A stretch of 64,000 nt of DNA from NCBI GenBank assembly GCA_964473485.1, contig CAYYPH010000017.1, positions 1 to 64,000 of the forward strand, read 5' to 3'. Both the position numbers and the translations under genes were made by a program. The notes below the pieces were generated by a model. The model did not search any database. It worked only from the letters and a program-made list of their open reading frames with translations, and was not told the origin of the DNA. Positions 26,438 through 34,410 of the stretch are shown here, piece after piece. Origin of the DNA: CAIVAT01 sp964473485 (lineage in GTDB: Bacteria > Bacteroidota > Bacteroidia > Bacteroidales > FEN-979). How positions within the stretch are numbered: position 1 is the first letter of the stretch; every line of letters starts with the position of its first letter.

Positions 26438-29400
26438 ATGAAAAAAATTACACTTTTCCTCGTTGCATTGCTTGCAGTCGCTGCAATGCAGGCGCAAATC
26501 ATTCGTGTGCCGGACGATTATCCCACGATCCAGCAAGGGATCAACGCTGCAACCCCGGGTGATACCGTCCTGGTTTCCGAGGGACGTTATTATGAACAGA
26601 TCAACTTTGCAGGCAAGAAACCGTTGATGGTGGCAAGCCTGTTCCTGACCGACGGGGATAAAAACCATATCGCCAATACCATCATTGACGGAAGCCAGAT
26701 AGCCAATTCAGACAGTGCATCGGTGGTTTATTTTTCTTCCGGGGTGGATACAACCTCAGTCCTTTGCGGATTTACCATAACGGGAGGTAAAGGGACTACG
26801 ATCATTACGCCTGATTCAATATGGGGTGTGGCGCGCCAGGGAGGCGGTATATGGATATCAGGTTCAGGGGCAAAAATCAGGAATAACAATATCACTAAAA
26901 ACAGTTGTGACGGAACTTTGCATGCCGGCGCCATTTGCTTTAACGGAGGAGGAATAGCGACTGATATTACCTTAGAACCAAAATGGATTGTCGTTGAAAA
27001 CAACATCATTGACAGTAACTATCTTGTTTCAGATACAACTGGCATAAACAGTGGCGCAGGAATCCTGATCACCAATAACTGCAGGATCGCCGGCAATGTG
27101 ATAAAAAACAACATGAGCACAATGTTGGTCTACACACCATATTGGTCGCAGGGAACAGGCGTATCGGTATTCGGAGTTCGCGAGTGGGGCCAGGAAATTG
27201 ATGCCATCGTTAAGGACAATCTGTTCCTTTATAATGTCAATAATTCCATTTATGCATTTGGCGGAGGGATGAAAGCAGGAGGAGTAACACTGACCTGCAT
27301 AAACAACCAGTTTACCGGGAACAGTCTTATCAGTAGTGTTGGTTCGATAAACGCCTGGGGTGCGGGACTTGAGGCCGGTGATCTTTTACCCGGTTCGGCC
27401 ATCTCGCGAAATATTTTCCAGGAAAATTACAGCATTAATATCCATGCCGGGATGTACCTCTATCCTGGCCAGGATACTGTACTTGTTGAAAACAACTACT
27501 TTTTTAACAACATAGCGGAGACAAACGGTGGCGGTTGCGGTATCAGCAATCACTCCGCTCTTTTGCAAAACAACGTTTTCAGCGGCAACAAGGCTGGGAA
27601 CAGAGGCGGAGCGATCTATCTGGAAAAATATTCAACGCTGAATGTAGCGCATATGGTCACACTGATCAACAATAGTTTCTCCGGGAACAAAGCCCACATG
27701 GGCGGCGCCATCTTTTCAAACGGCGCACACCCCGTGATACTTAATTCCGTCTTCTGGTTAGATTCGGCTGAGACAGGAAAAGAGGTCTACTGCTATTCGT
27801 CTGATACTGCTGAAGTGGCCCATTCCAACATCAGTCCTGAATTTATTTTTGGCAACTACCACGATGGGGGAGGCAATATGAACGAAGACCCGAAGTTTAC
27901 CGGTAATAAATACCTCAACTCCTTTTATAACAGTCCCTGCATCGATCAGGGTGTCTCCAAATATATCCGCAGTGATGGCACATCGGTTCAAGCCCCGAAC
28001 TATGATATTTACGGTCTGTCGAGGCCACGTGGTGCAGGTTTCGACATGGGAGCTTACGAGCATTCCCGGATCATTCATATCCCTGCAGATTTTCCTGCCA
28101 TCCAGCAGGGAATCGTTGCTGCAAACCCGGGTGATACCGTCCTGGTTTCCGACGGAATTTATTACGAACAGATCAATTTCCTTGGCAAGAAACCGCTGAT
28201 GGTGGCGAGCGAATACCTGACGGACGGTGATACAAACCACATAGCCAACACAATCATCGATGGCAGCCGGTTAACCAATCCCGACAGTGCCTCGGTGGTT
28301 TATTTTATCTCCGGCGAGGACACTTCCTCTGTTTTATGCGGATTCACCATTCAGAACGGCCAAGGCACATCCTGGTTTTGGGAAGGATATGAAAGTCTTG
28401 GGGGCGGAGGTATCTACGTGGCCCAGTCAACGGCTAAGATCAGTCATAATATCATTACCAACAATACACTGGATGACACCACCATGCCTGATTTCTCAGG
28501 GGGTTGCGGTGGGGGTATACACGTATCCTATGGATTTCCCGGAACAGTAGTGATAGAGGAGAACAAAATATTGTCAAACAATGTCATCACAAATCACCTA
28601 TGGACTGAAGGAGGCGGTATTTATGTGTTCGGGGCTCATTCCATGATCAGGAACAATCTCGTTACAAACAATAGTTCAACGAACACAAACGACACCACCG
28701 AGTGGGCTCATGGAAGCGCTGCAGGCATCATTTGTGAAGGAGATACCGCTTTGGTGCTGGCCATCGTTACCGGAAACCTGATACAGAACAATATAGCCAC
28801 AGGCGGGTGGATCGGTTACGGCGGCGGAATGGCTTTGTGGTTGCTGGCCGAAGGATCGCTCATAAAAGATAATCACCTGATCAATAATTCAAACAATTGG
28901 TACGGTGGAGGGTTGGACCTGGTCGCTAACGATATCAATGTCAGGATTGATGGCAACTATTTCTTTGGAAATTCAGCAGCTTATGGCGGAGCCGTTGATT
29001 CGTGGGATTATGGCAGTAACCATTGCCTGGTCAATAATGTATTTCGTGGCAATAATGCAACCGAAGAAGGCGGTGCGATATGGCTCAGACTTGAAGAAGG
29101 CAATACGGGTTATTATGCCAGCATGATCAACAATACTTTCTCCGGAAACCATGCCGGTTCCAAAGGAGGAGCAATCTATTCATGGGATTACAATCCGGTG
29201 ATTGTCAATTCAGTCTTCTGGGAAAACACCGCTCCTGATGGAAATGTCATTGCCATTGATACCGGTTATGCTGAAATTGCCTACAGTGACATCGACACCC
29301 TTAAAATCTCCGGTGAGAAAATAATTGGCGGGGGAAACATCAACGCCGATCCGCTGTTCAGCGATTATTTACTGCTGACCACCGAACACTGGAGCCCGGT

Positions 29401-29818
29401 TGTTGATAAGGGTGTGGAGAAATATGTATGTGCTCAGGGACAGACCGTGTTTTGTCCTGAGAACGACATTCTCGGAATTCCGCGGCCTGTCGGATCAGGA
29501 TATGACATGGGAGCCTATGATATCAAAGGATGGGGACAGGGATTGGTAAAAATTACGAATGACGAATTACGAATGATGAATTATCCGAATCCGTTCAGGG
29601 CATCAACGACCTTTGAGTATACGCTGACCGAACCTGTGCATGTCAGGCTTCAGGTATTCAATTCACTCGGACACCTGGTGGCAGAGCCTGTAAATTACAT
29701 TCAGCCAAACGGGAAACAAACGGTAATCTGGAATAGCGGAGACCTTCCGGCAGGCATGTATCTCTACTTTATCCAGGCGGGAAATGCCGAGCGGGGAGGA
29801 AAAACCGTCAAGAAGTAG
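26438..29818 (+). CDS. Secreted right-handed beta-helix protein with internal duplication and T9SS domain
   Basis: An 1126-residue protein with a signal peptide ending AAMQAQ. Two homologous halves follow (about residues 20-545 and 546-1035). Each opens with IIxxPxDxPxIQQGI..A.PGDTVLVS and continues with many GGGI..NNxI.NN turns typical of parallel beta-helices (pectate-lyase-like fold). The last 80 residues have NYPNPF and a T9SS sorting fold ending KTVKK. Carbohydrate binding or cleavage is possible but no catalytic residues can be assigned. I chose ATG 26438, which puts the signal peptide at the N-terminus; the open frame starts earlier. The linker at residues 1037-1050 (KITNDELRMMN) is encoded by an intergenic-type repeat. 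Confidence 0.87.
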   Translation: MKKITLFLVALLAVAAMQAQIIRVPDDYPTIQQGINAATPGDTVLVSEGRYYEQINFAGKKPLMVASLFLTDGDKNHIANTIIDGSQIANSDSASVVYFSSGVDTTSVLCGFTITGGKGTTIITPDSIWGVARQGGGIWISGSGAKIRNNNITKNSCDGTLHAGAICFNGGGIATDITLEPKWIVVENNIIDSNYLVSDTTGINSGAGILITNNCRIAGNVIKNNMSTMLVYTPYWSQGTGVSVFGVREWGQEIDAIVKDNLFLYNVNNSIYAFGGGMKAGGVTLTCINNQFTGNSLISSVGSINAWGAGLEAGDLLPGSAISRNIFQENYSINIHAGMYLYPGQDTVLVENNYFFNNIAETNGGGCGISNHSALLQNNVFSGNKAGNRGGAIYLEKYSTLNVAHMVTLINNSFSGNKAHMGGAIFSNGAHPVILNSVFWLDSAETGKEVYCYSSDTAEVAHSNISPEFIFGNYHDGGGNMNEDPKFTGNKYLNSFYNSPCIDQGVSKYIRSDGTSVQAPNYDIYGLSRPRGAGFDMGAYEHSRIIHIPADFPAIQQGIVAANPGDTVLVSDGIYYEQINFLGKKPLMVASEYLTDGDTNHIANTIIDGSRLTNPDSASVVYFISGEDTSSVLCGFTIQNGQGTSWFWEGYESLGGGGIYVAQSTAKISHNIITNNTLDDTTMPDFSGGCGGGIHVSYGFPGTVVIEENKILSNNVITNHLWTEGGGIYVFGAHSMIRNNLVTNNSSTNTNDTTEWAHGSAAGIICEGDTALVLAIVTGNLIQNNIATGGWIGYGGGMALWLLAEGSLIKDNHLINNSNNWYGGGLDLVANDINVRIDGNYFFGNSAAYGGAVDSWDYGSNHCLVNNVFRGNNATEEGGAIWLRLEEGNTGYYASMINNTFSGNHAGSKGGAIYSWDYNPVIVNSVFWENTAPDGNVIAIDTGYAEIAYSDIDTLKISGEKIIGGGNINADPLFSDYLLLTTEHWSPVVDKGVEKYVCAQGQTVFCPENDILGIPRPVGSGYDMGAYDIKGWGQGLVKITNDELRMMNYPNPFRASTTFEYTLTEPVHVRLQVFNSLGHLVAEPVNYIQPNGKQTVIWNSGDLPAGMYLYFIQAGNAERGGKTVKK
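29556..29584 (+). repeat. Spacer-type repeat inside a coding sequence
   Basis: Three imperfect copies of TTACGAATGACGAA/TTACGAATGATGAA encode the residues between the beta-helix and the sorting domain. It resembles the non-coding short tandem spacers of this genome and is translated in frame. Confidence 0.6.
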
Positions 29819-29828
29819 TTTCCAACTA

Positions 29829-29855
29829 CCTACTGCCTACTGCCTGCTGCCTACT
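29829..29855. repeat. CCTACTG heptamer spacer
   Basis: Four copies of CCTACTG or a close variant lie 11 bases after the beta-helix stop codon. It is the same family as 32747-32792 and 48473-48682. Confidence 0.75.
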
Positions 29856-29859
29856 AAAC

Positions 29860-29890
29860 TTGCATTCCGCCATGAATTTGCGTACATTTG
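29860..29890 (+). promoter_or_regulatory. Promoter of the LytTR-LytS pair
   Basis: TTG (29860-29862), a spacer of exactly 20 bases, then TACATTTG (29883-29890). It lies 20 bases before the ATG at 29911 and decides that start over the upstream in-frame TTG at 29860 and ATG at 29872. Confidence 0.7.
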
Positions 29891-29910
29891 AGGAGAATAA
29901 TATCGAAAAC

Positions 29911-30657
29911 ATGCTTCGCACGATCATCATTGACGACGAAGATCTTGTGCGCGAAGCCATCAGGAGACTGCTGGCCATGTACTGCCCCCAGGTGAAACTC
30001 ATCGGGGAGACCCATAGCGTTACAAGCGGATTGAAGATGATCCGTGATCTCCATCCCCACCTTGTTCTGCTTGATGTAAGGATGGATGACGGTACCGGGT
30101 TTGACCTGCTGCACCAGTTTGAGAACATCGATTTCAGGGTGATTTTTATCACGGCGTATGAAAAATATGCCGTTGAAGCATTCCGGTTTGCAGCCGTTGA
30201 TTTCCTGCTTAAACCCATCAATCCGGAGGATCTCATGAACGCGGTCAGACGGGCCGAGACGCTGATCCAGGAACATTTCAACTCCCAGCTCCAGGCACTG
30301 GAGGAGAACCTCAGGACCGAATTCAGGCAGAAAAAGAAGATCGTGCTCAGGACACAGGAAAATGTGCACCTCGTTGAACTGCAACACATCACCTTTTGCG
30401 AATCGGAAGGAAGCTATACGTTCATCAACACAGCCAATGGCGACAGGATCCTCATCACACGCACCCTGAAAGATTTCGACGACATGTTCTGCGACAGCGG
30501 ATTTTACCGCGTTCACAAGTCATACCTGGTCAATCTGACCCAGATCAAGCGGTTTGAAAAACATGAAGGCGGATATATCATATTGAACAATGACCAGAAA
30601 ATACCGGTGGCATCGAGGAAAAGAGAGGAGCTGCTGGAGTTGTTTGAGAAACTATAG
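29911..30657 (+). CDS. LytTR family response regulator
   Basis: A 248-residue two-component regulator. The receiver domain has the acidic pair Asp9/Glu10, the phosphoacceptor Asp55 (LVLLDVRMDD), the Thr in FITAYE and the Lys in LLKPINP. The C-terminal LytTR DNA-binding domain starts near 140 (KKIVLRTQENVHLVEL) and contains FCESEGSYTFI and YRVHKSYLVNL. The start at 29911 is chosen because a full promoter overlaps the earlier codons. It is followed 13 bases later by a LytS-type kinase, its likely partner. Confidence 0.93.
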   Translation: MLRTIIIDDEDLVREAIRRLLAMYCPQVKLIGETHSVTSGLKMIRDLHPHLVLLDVRMDDGTGFDLLHQFENIDFRVIFITAYEKYAVEAFRFAAVDFLLKPINPEDLMNAVRRAETLIQEHFNSQLQALEENLRTEFRQKKKIVLRTQENVHLVELQHITFCESEGSYTFINTANGDRILITRTLKDFDDMFCDSGFYRVHKSYLVNLTQIKRFEKHEGGYIILNNDQKIPVASRKREELLELFEKL

Positions 30658-30670
30658 TAGGCAATAGGCA
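30655..30670. repeat. TAGGCA spacer overlapping a stop codon
   Basis: TAGTAGGCAATAGGCA starts with the stop codon of the LytTR gene and runs up to the ATG of the kinase. It is a short member of the GGCAGTA heptamer family. Confidence 0.55.
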
Positions 30671-32755
30671 ATGAAACTATTCACTACCATTCTTGTACTT
30701 CTCCTCTCGATCTGCATACAAGGCCAGATCCCCTTCAATGTAAAACAGAAAAAGATCGACAACCTCCTCACCCGGTTAAAAACAGTACACGATACTGCCT
30801 ATGTAAATACCCTGAACAACCTTTCGCTGAACCTTACCGACCGGAACTTTGATTCGGCATACCGGTATGCGCAGCAAGCCCTTGCCTGGGCAAGGCACTA
30901 TAAATACAAAAGAGGGGAGGCCATCGCTTATTATAACACAGGGAACAGCTATTTTGTGAAAATGGATCTGAAGGCTGCACTTGAACAGTATTTCAGGGCC
31001 CTTCGCATCCTCGAACCCTCAGGCCCTTCCAGCGACCTCCTTTTCCTCTATTTCCAGATGGGTTATATCAACAGCCTGGTTCCCAATAATGACCGGGCCG
31101 TTCTGTGTTTTCAGAAAGCGTTGAGCACTTCCCGGGTGATCAGGGATCCCTACTGGGGGCCGTACGTTGCCTGTTTTGAAATAGCGAACTATTACTGGCA
31201 ATGCAGCTGGAGCGCCGAGAAGGAACTTTCTGGGAGATATCTCGACAGCGCTTACAGTTATAGTCTCAGGGCTTTTGATTTCGTTCCGTATGACACGATC
31301 CGGGATCTTGACAACCTGATAGATTGCCTGACAACAAAAGGGAATATCCTGAATCATATGCTCGATTCGACTTCATACGAACCACTCTCGCTGGCGCTTC
31401 ATCTGGCGATAAAATTAAAGAGAACCAGGGCATGTTCCCGGGAATTTCTCGAAATTGATGATTCCACTGCATTCGATTGGTTTATCGGATTTGCGTACGG
31501 TAACCTCTCACAATATTACATGAATTTTCCCGGTGATCTTGATCAGGCCGAAGATTACCTTGTGCAATCACTGGCCCACCACCGGATGACGCCACACATA
31601 GAATCGGTCGCGGCCACCCTTGACGGACTGGGCTGGATCGCAAAGGAACGGAAACAATACTGCAAAGCTTTACAGTGTTTCCTGGAGTCTGAAAAACTGT
31701 GTGACACCTTTCTGACGGATGAAAACAGGCGGAGGCACTGTCCGGCATGGACCCGGCTGAGGTTTATCCTTCATACCAAGGATAGGCAGGCAGGTAACTA
31801 CGAAATGCTTTCAGATCTTTTTCAGACTACCGGAAACCTGGGAAAAGCCCTTGAATATCAAAAAAAGAAAGAGAAGCTGAGAAGAAGCATCACCATGACT
31901 GAATCGGTATACCAGATGAACATCATGCAAACCCATTTCGAAAACGAGCAAAATGGTTTTCGGGTTGCTGCCTTATTGCGCGATAATGAACTTCAAAAAA
32001 TGAATCTCGTCCGCACGCGGATCCTTTTCGGGAGTTCAGGAGCACTTGCGCTGGCGGGTTTGTTTGCCATCATCTTTTACTTACAGCGCAACAAATTACA
32101 GACAAAACAGAAATCGCTTTTGCTGGAACAGAAACTCCTCCGCAGCCAGATGAACCCCCACTTCATTTTCAATTCACTGACCAACATCCAGAATTTCATT
32201 CTGACCGAGAAGCCTGAAAAAGCCAATATTTACCTTGCCAAATTCGCGGTCCTGGTCAGGAATATCCTGGATAACTCAGTGGAAGAATATATTATGCTGG
32301 ATAAAGAGATCAGCACGATAGAAAATTACCTTGAACTGCAAAAGATCCGGTATTCCGGAAAGTTCGAATACCGGATCCATATCGAGGATGAAATCGATGC
32401 CGAAGCCATCAGGATACCGCCCATGCTGGCTCAGCCATTCATTGAGAACTCCATCGAGCACGGCATCAAGCACCGGGAAACACCGGGCCATATCGATATC
32501 CGCTTCAGTCTCAAAGACCATCTCCTGGTTTTCGAGGTGGAGGATGACGGCATCGGCAGGCAGAAAGCCCGCGAGATCGTCACTCAGAGAGATCCTGAGC
32601 ATAAAAGCATGGCCACTTCACTCACCCGTGAACGTCTGGCCAACCTCAACCGGAAGCTGCAGCGCAAGATCGTCCTCGAGATTACTGATTTGAAAAACGC
32701 ACTCGGCGAGGTGGCAGGGACGAGGGTGATGTTTGGGATACCTGTCGGGCAGTAG
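30671..32755 (+). CDS. TPR-containing LytS-type sensor histidine kinase
   Basis: A 694-residue kinase. After a signal peptide (ending CIQGQ) a periplasmic region of TPR-like repeats spans about 40-430. One membrane segment (about 452-472, LALAGLFAIIFYL) follows, then the cytosolic His_kinase domain with SQMNPHFIFNSLTNIQNFI (phospho-His497) and an HATPase domain (PPMLAQPFIENSIEHGIKH, VEDDGIGR). This is the common Bacteroidetes partner of LytTR regulators. It is in an operon with the regulator upstream. The final codons run into a GGCAGTAGGCAG repeat that supplies the TAG stop. The signal sensed is unknown. Confidence 0.93.
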   Translation: MKLFTTILVLLLSICIQGQIPFNVKQKKIDNLLTRLKTVHDTAYVNTLNNLSLNLTDRNFDSAYRYAQQALAWARHYKYKRGEAIAYYNTGNSYFVKMDLKAALEQYFRALRILEPSGPSSDLLFLYFQMGYINSLVPNNDRAVLCFQKALSTSRVIRDPYWGPYVACFEIANYYWQCSWSAEKELSGRYLDSAYSYSLRAFDFVPYDTIRDLDNLIDCLTTKGNILNHMLDSTSYEPLSLALHLAIKLKRTRACSREFLEIDDSTAFDWFIGFAYGNLSQYYMNFPGDLDQAEDYLVQSLAHHRMTPHIESVAATLDGLGWIAKERKQYCKALQCFLESEKLCDTFLTDENRRRHCPAWTRLRFILHTKDRQAGNYEMLSDLFQTTGNLGKALEYQKKKEKLRRSITMTESVYQMNIMQTHFENEQNGFRVAALLRDNELQKMNLVRTRILFGSSGALALAGLFAIIFYLQRNKLQTKQKSLLLEQKLLRSQMNPHFIFNSLTNIQNFILTEKPEKANIYLAKFAVLVRNILDNSVEEYIMLDKEISTIENYLELQKIRYSGKFEYRIHIEDEIDAEAIRIPPMLAQPFIENSIEHGIKHRETPGHIDIRFSLKDHLLVFEVEDDGIGRQKAREIVTQRDPEHKSMATSLTRERLANLNRKLQRKIVLEITDLKNALGEVAGTRVMFGIPVGQ

Positions 32756-32792
32756 GCAGTTGGCAGTGGGCAGTGGGCAGTTGGCAGTGGGG
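32747..32792. repeat. GGCAGT(A/T) heptamer spacer including a stop codon
   Basis: About six copies of GGCAGTA/GGCAGTT/GGCAGTG. The TAG stop of the kinase gene (32753-32755) is inside the first copies. Confidence 0.75.
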
Positions 32793-32820
32793 GTCGGTCG
32801 ATTATAAGGCCCTGGTATTT

Positions 32821-33000
32821 TCAGATGACTCCGGCACCCAGTGCGAAGGAAATTATCATCAGCAGGATGGAAACAACGACCTGGATGAACCGCAGGGTGA
32901 TCTTATGAAGCAGCTTACGGCTCAGCATGGCGCCTGCAACGGCCGTTAGAATGGCGAATGCCAGCAGGCGCCAAAATCGGAAGACCGGGGAGCTTTCCGG
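32821..33000 (-). pseudogene. Remnant of a TauE/SafE-type membrane permease
   Basis: The minus-strand frame is open for 59 codons and a TGA stop (32823-32821). It reads FRFWRLLAFAILTAVAGA, MLSRKLLHKITLRFIQVVV and SILLMIISFALGAGVI. This resembles the final membrane helices of TauE/SafE sulfite-exporter-type proteins. An in-frame TAG lies immediately upstream (33003-33001) and no permease-like sequence continues in another frame. I call it a degraded 3' fragment. A small standalone membrane protein is the alternative, but there is no suitable start codon. Confidence 0.55.
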
Positions 33001-33159
33001 CTACTATCGTTTGGTTGAGAGCAACCGGAACCGGGATAACAGAATATGTCATCGGACAGCGGAGTAGGTTCCCATGTGGCTCCTCCATGTAACTTTTTCC
33101 TCCTTTCAACTTACGAAAATGTCGTTCAACGTGGCATGAGCGTCACTATTTTATACTTT
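33001..33159. other. Remaining sequence between pseudogene and lipase gene
   Basis: I see no conserved coding sequence here. A 64-codon minus frame (from ATG 33109 down to 32915) overlaps the permease remnant in another frame and shows no family resemblance. Confidence 0.4.
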
Positions 33160-34392
33160 TTATAAGCTGTTGATATAGTCCATGACTTCAGGTGCCCGAA
33201 GTGGTTTGATCAGATTAAAATGATCAACCCAGTCCTGGATGCTGAGTGGTCGGTTTACGTTTCCGTTATGAAACTGTGCCGAATTAAGGTTCACCAGACC
33301 GTCGTTCTCATCCAGCGGGAAAAGCGTGCGGAACAGGTCGAACCCGAGTTTATCGACCGCTGCATAATAGCTTTCGTTCCATGTCCAGGTCAGGCTACCC
33401 CATGATAAAACCCACTTGCCTCCCATTCTTCCGGCGATGGCATAATATTTACTACGGTTCGCGCTGTCGAGCGGGTGATGCAGGATGTACTGGATATAAC
33501 CGTCGGAAGGATACATGTTACGCGGCCCCGGGTAATTCGCAATGCACACGAAATTGATAAGATTGACCAGGGGGGTTCCCAGGTGAGGCGTTCCGAGGGT
33601 TACAAGTTTTGTAATCGCACCGCCACTTACAACATAGCCACGTGAAACCAATCCGCCCATCGAGTGGCCGATCAGGATGGGTGGCTGGGAAAACCCGGCT
33701 GAATCGACATCGTGCTTCAGCTGCCTCCCGTTGATAATGATCGAGTCTTTCCAGTTATATTGATATTCGTAAACATTATGTCTGGCTTTGAAATCGGCGC
33801 TCAGGTTCAGTACGATGGTATCCCAGTTGGTCATCGACCCGTCCATCCCGTGTATAAAAATAACCGGGGGACCCGTGGGATTCGGCGCTGACGAGACCTG
33901 CCGGAACACATGAGCATTGACATTATAGTTCGGAACACAATGCCAGTCGCCGATTCCCATGAGATTCGCACCGGTACTGTCGCCAGAACGCAGGGCAGCG
34001 TTTCTTACAAACTTACCGGAAATGACTGCAGGCTTAACGGCTGACCCAACGGTTGCCCTGAAGTGGAAAGTATGTTCGCTGTTATCCATGTTAGCATGGA
34101 AAATAAACACTCCGTTGGTCAGCGTGCCGGCAATGGCCCCGTTTACCAGTGTACCTGAATCGTTAAGTGCAATGTCGCCGGTGACGATACTTCCTTTCTG
34201 GCTAAACGTCATCTGATAAAATTTCTCAGGTTCACCGTTCGCGCCTCCCGGCATCATCAATTCATAATGCCCTGAAACATTGCCATCTGCCGGGTTTTCG
34301 TCACTGCTCTTTTTGCAGCTTATGATGGTCATTATGATGAGGAGCGCCGCTAATCCTGCAACAACACCTGTCGTTTTATCTCTTTTTTCCAT
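33160..34392 (-). CDS. Lipoprotein with alpha/beta hydrolase (lipase-like) domain
   Basis: A 410-residue predicted lipoprotein: the signal sequence ends LLIIMTIISC. After a beta-rich N-terminal region (30-140) comes an alpha/beta hydrolase domain with the oxyanion strand VIFIHGMDGSMTNW, the nucleophile elbow ILIGHSMGG (Ser about 246) and TLGTPHLGTPL, typical of triacylglycerol lipases and PGAP1-like esterases. A late His (DHFNLIK) can complete the triad. It starts 18 bases after the coiled-coil lipoprotein gene and is probably in the same transcript. Substrate unknown; surface or periplasmic lipid or ester hydrolysis is inferred. Confidence 0.85.
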   Translation of the reverse strand: MEKRDKTTGVVAGLAALLIIMTIISCKKSSDENPADGNVSGHYELMMPGGANGEPEKFYQMTFSQKGSIVTGDIALNDSGTLVNGAIAGTLTNGVFIFHANMDNSEHTFHFRATVGSAVKPAVISGKFVRNAALRSGDSTGANLMGIGDWHCVPNYNVNAHVFRQVSSAPNPTGPPVIFIHGMDGSMTNWDTIVLNLSADFKARHNVYEYQYNWKDSIIINGRQLKHDVDSAGFSQPPILIGHSMGGLVSRGYVVSGGAITKLVTLGTPHLGTPLVNLINFVCIANYPGPRNMYPSDGYIQYILHHPLDSANRSKYYAIAGRMGGKWVLSWGSLTWTWNESYYAAVDKLGFDLFRTLFPLDENDGLVNLNSAQFHNGNVNRPLSIQDWVDHFNLIKPLRAPEVMDYINSL

Positions 34393-34410
34393 AAATCAGA
34401 TAATCAATTG

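Noticed and set aside
32915..33109. 64-codon minus ORF overlapping the permease remnant
   Set aside because: It is in a different frame from the permease-like sequence and shows no similarity or signal.
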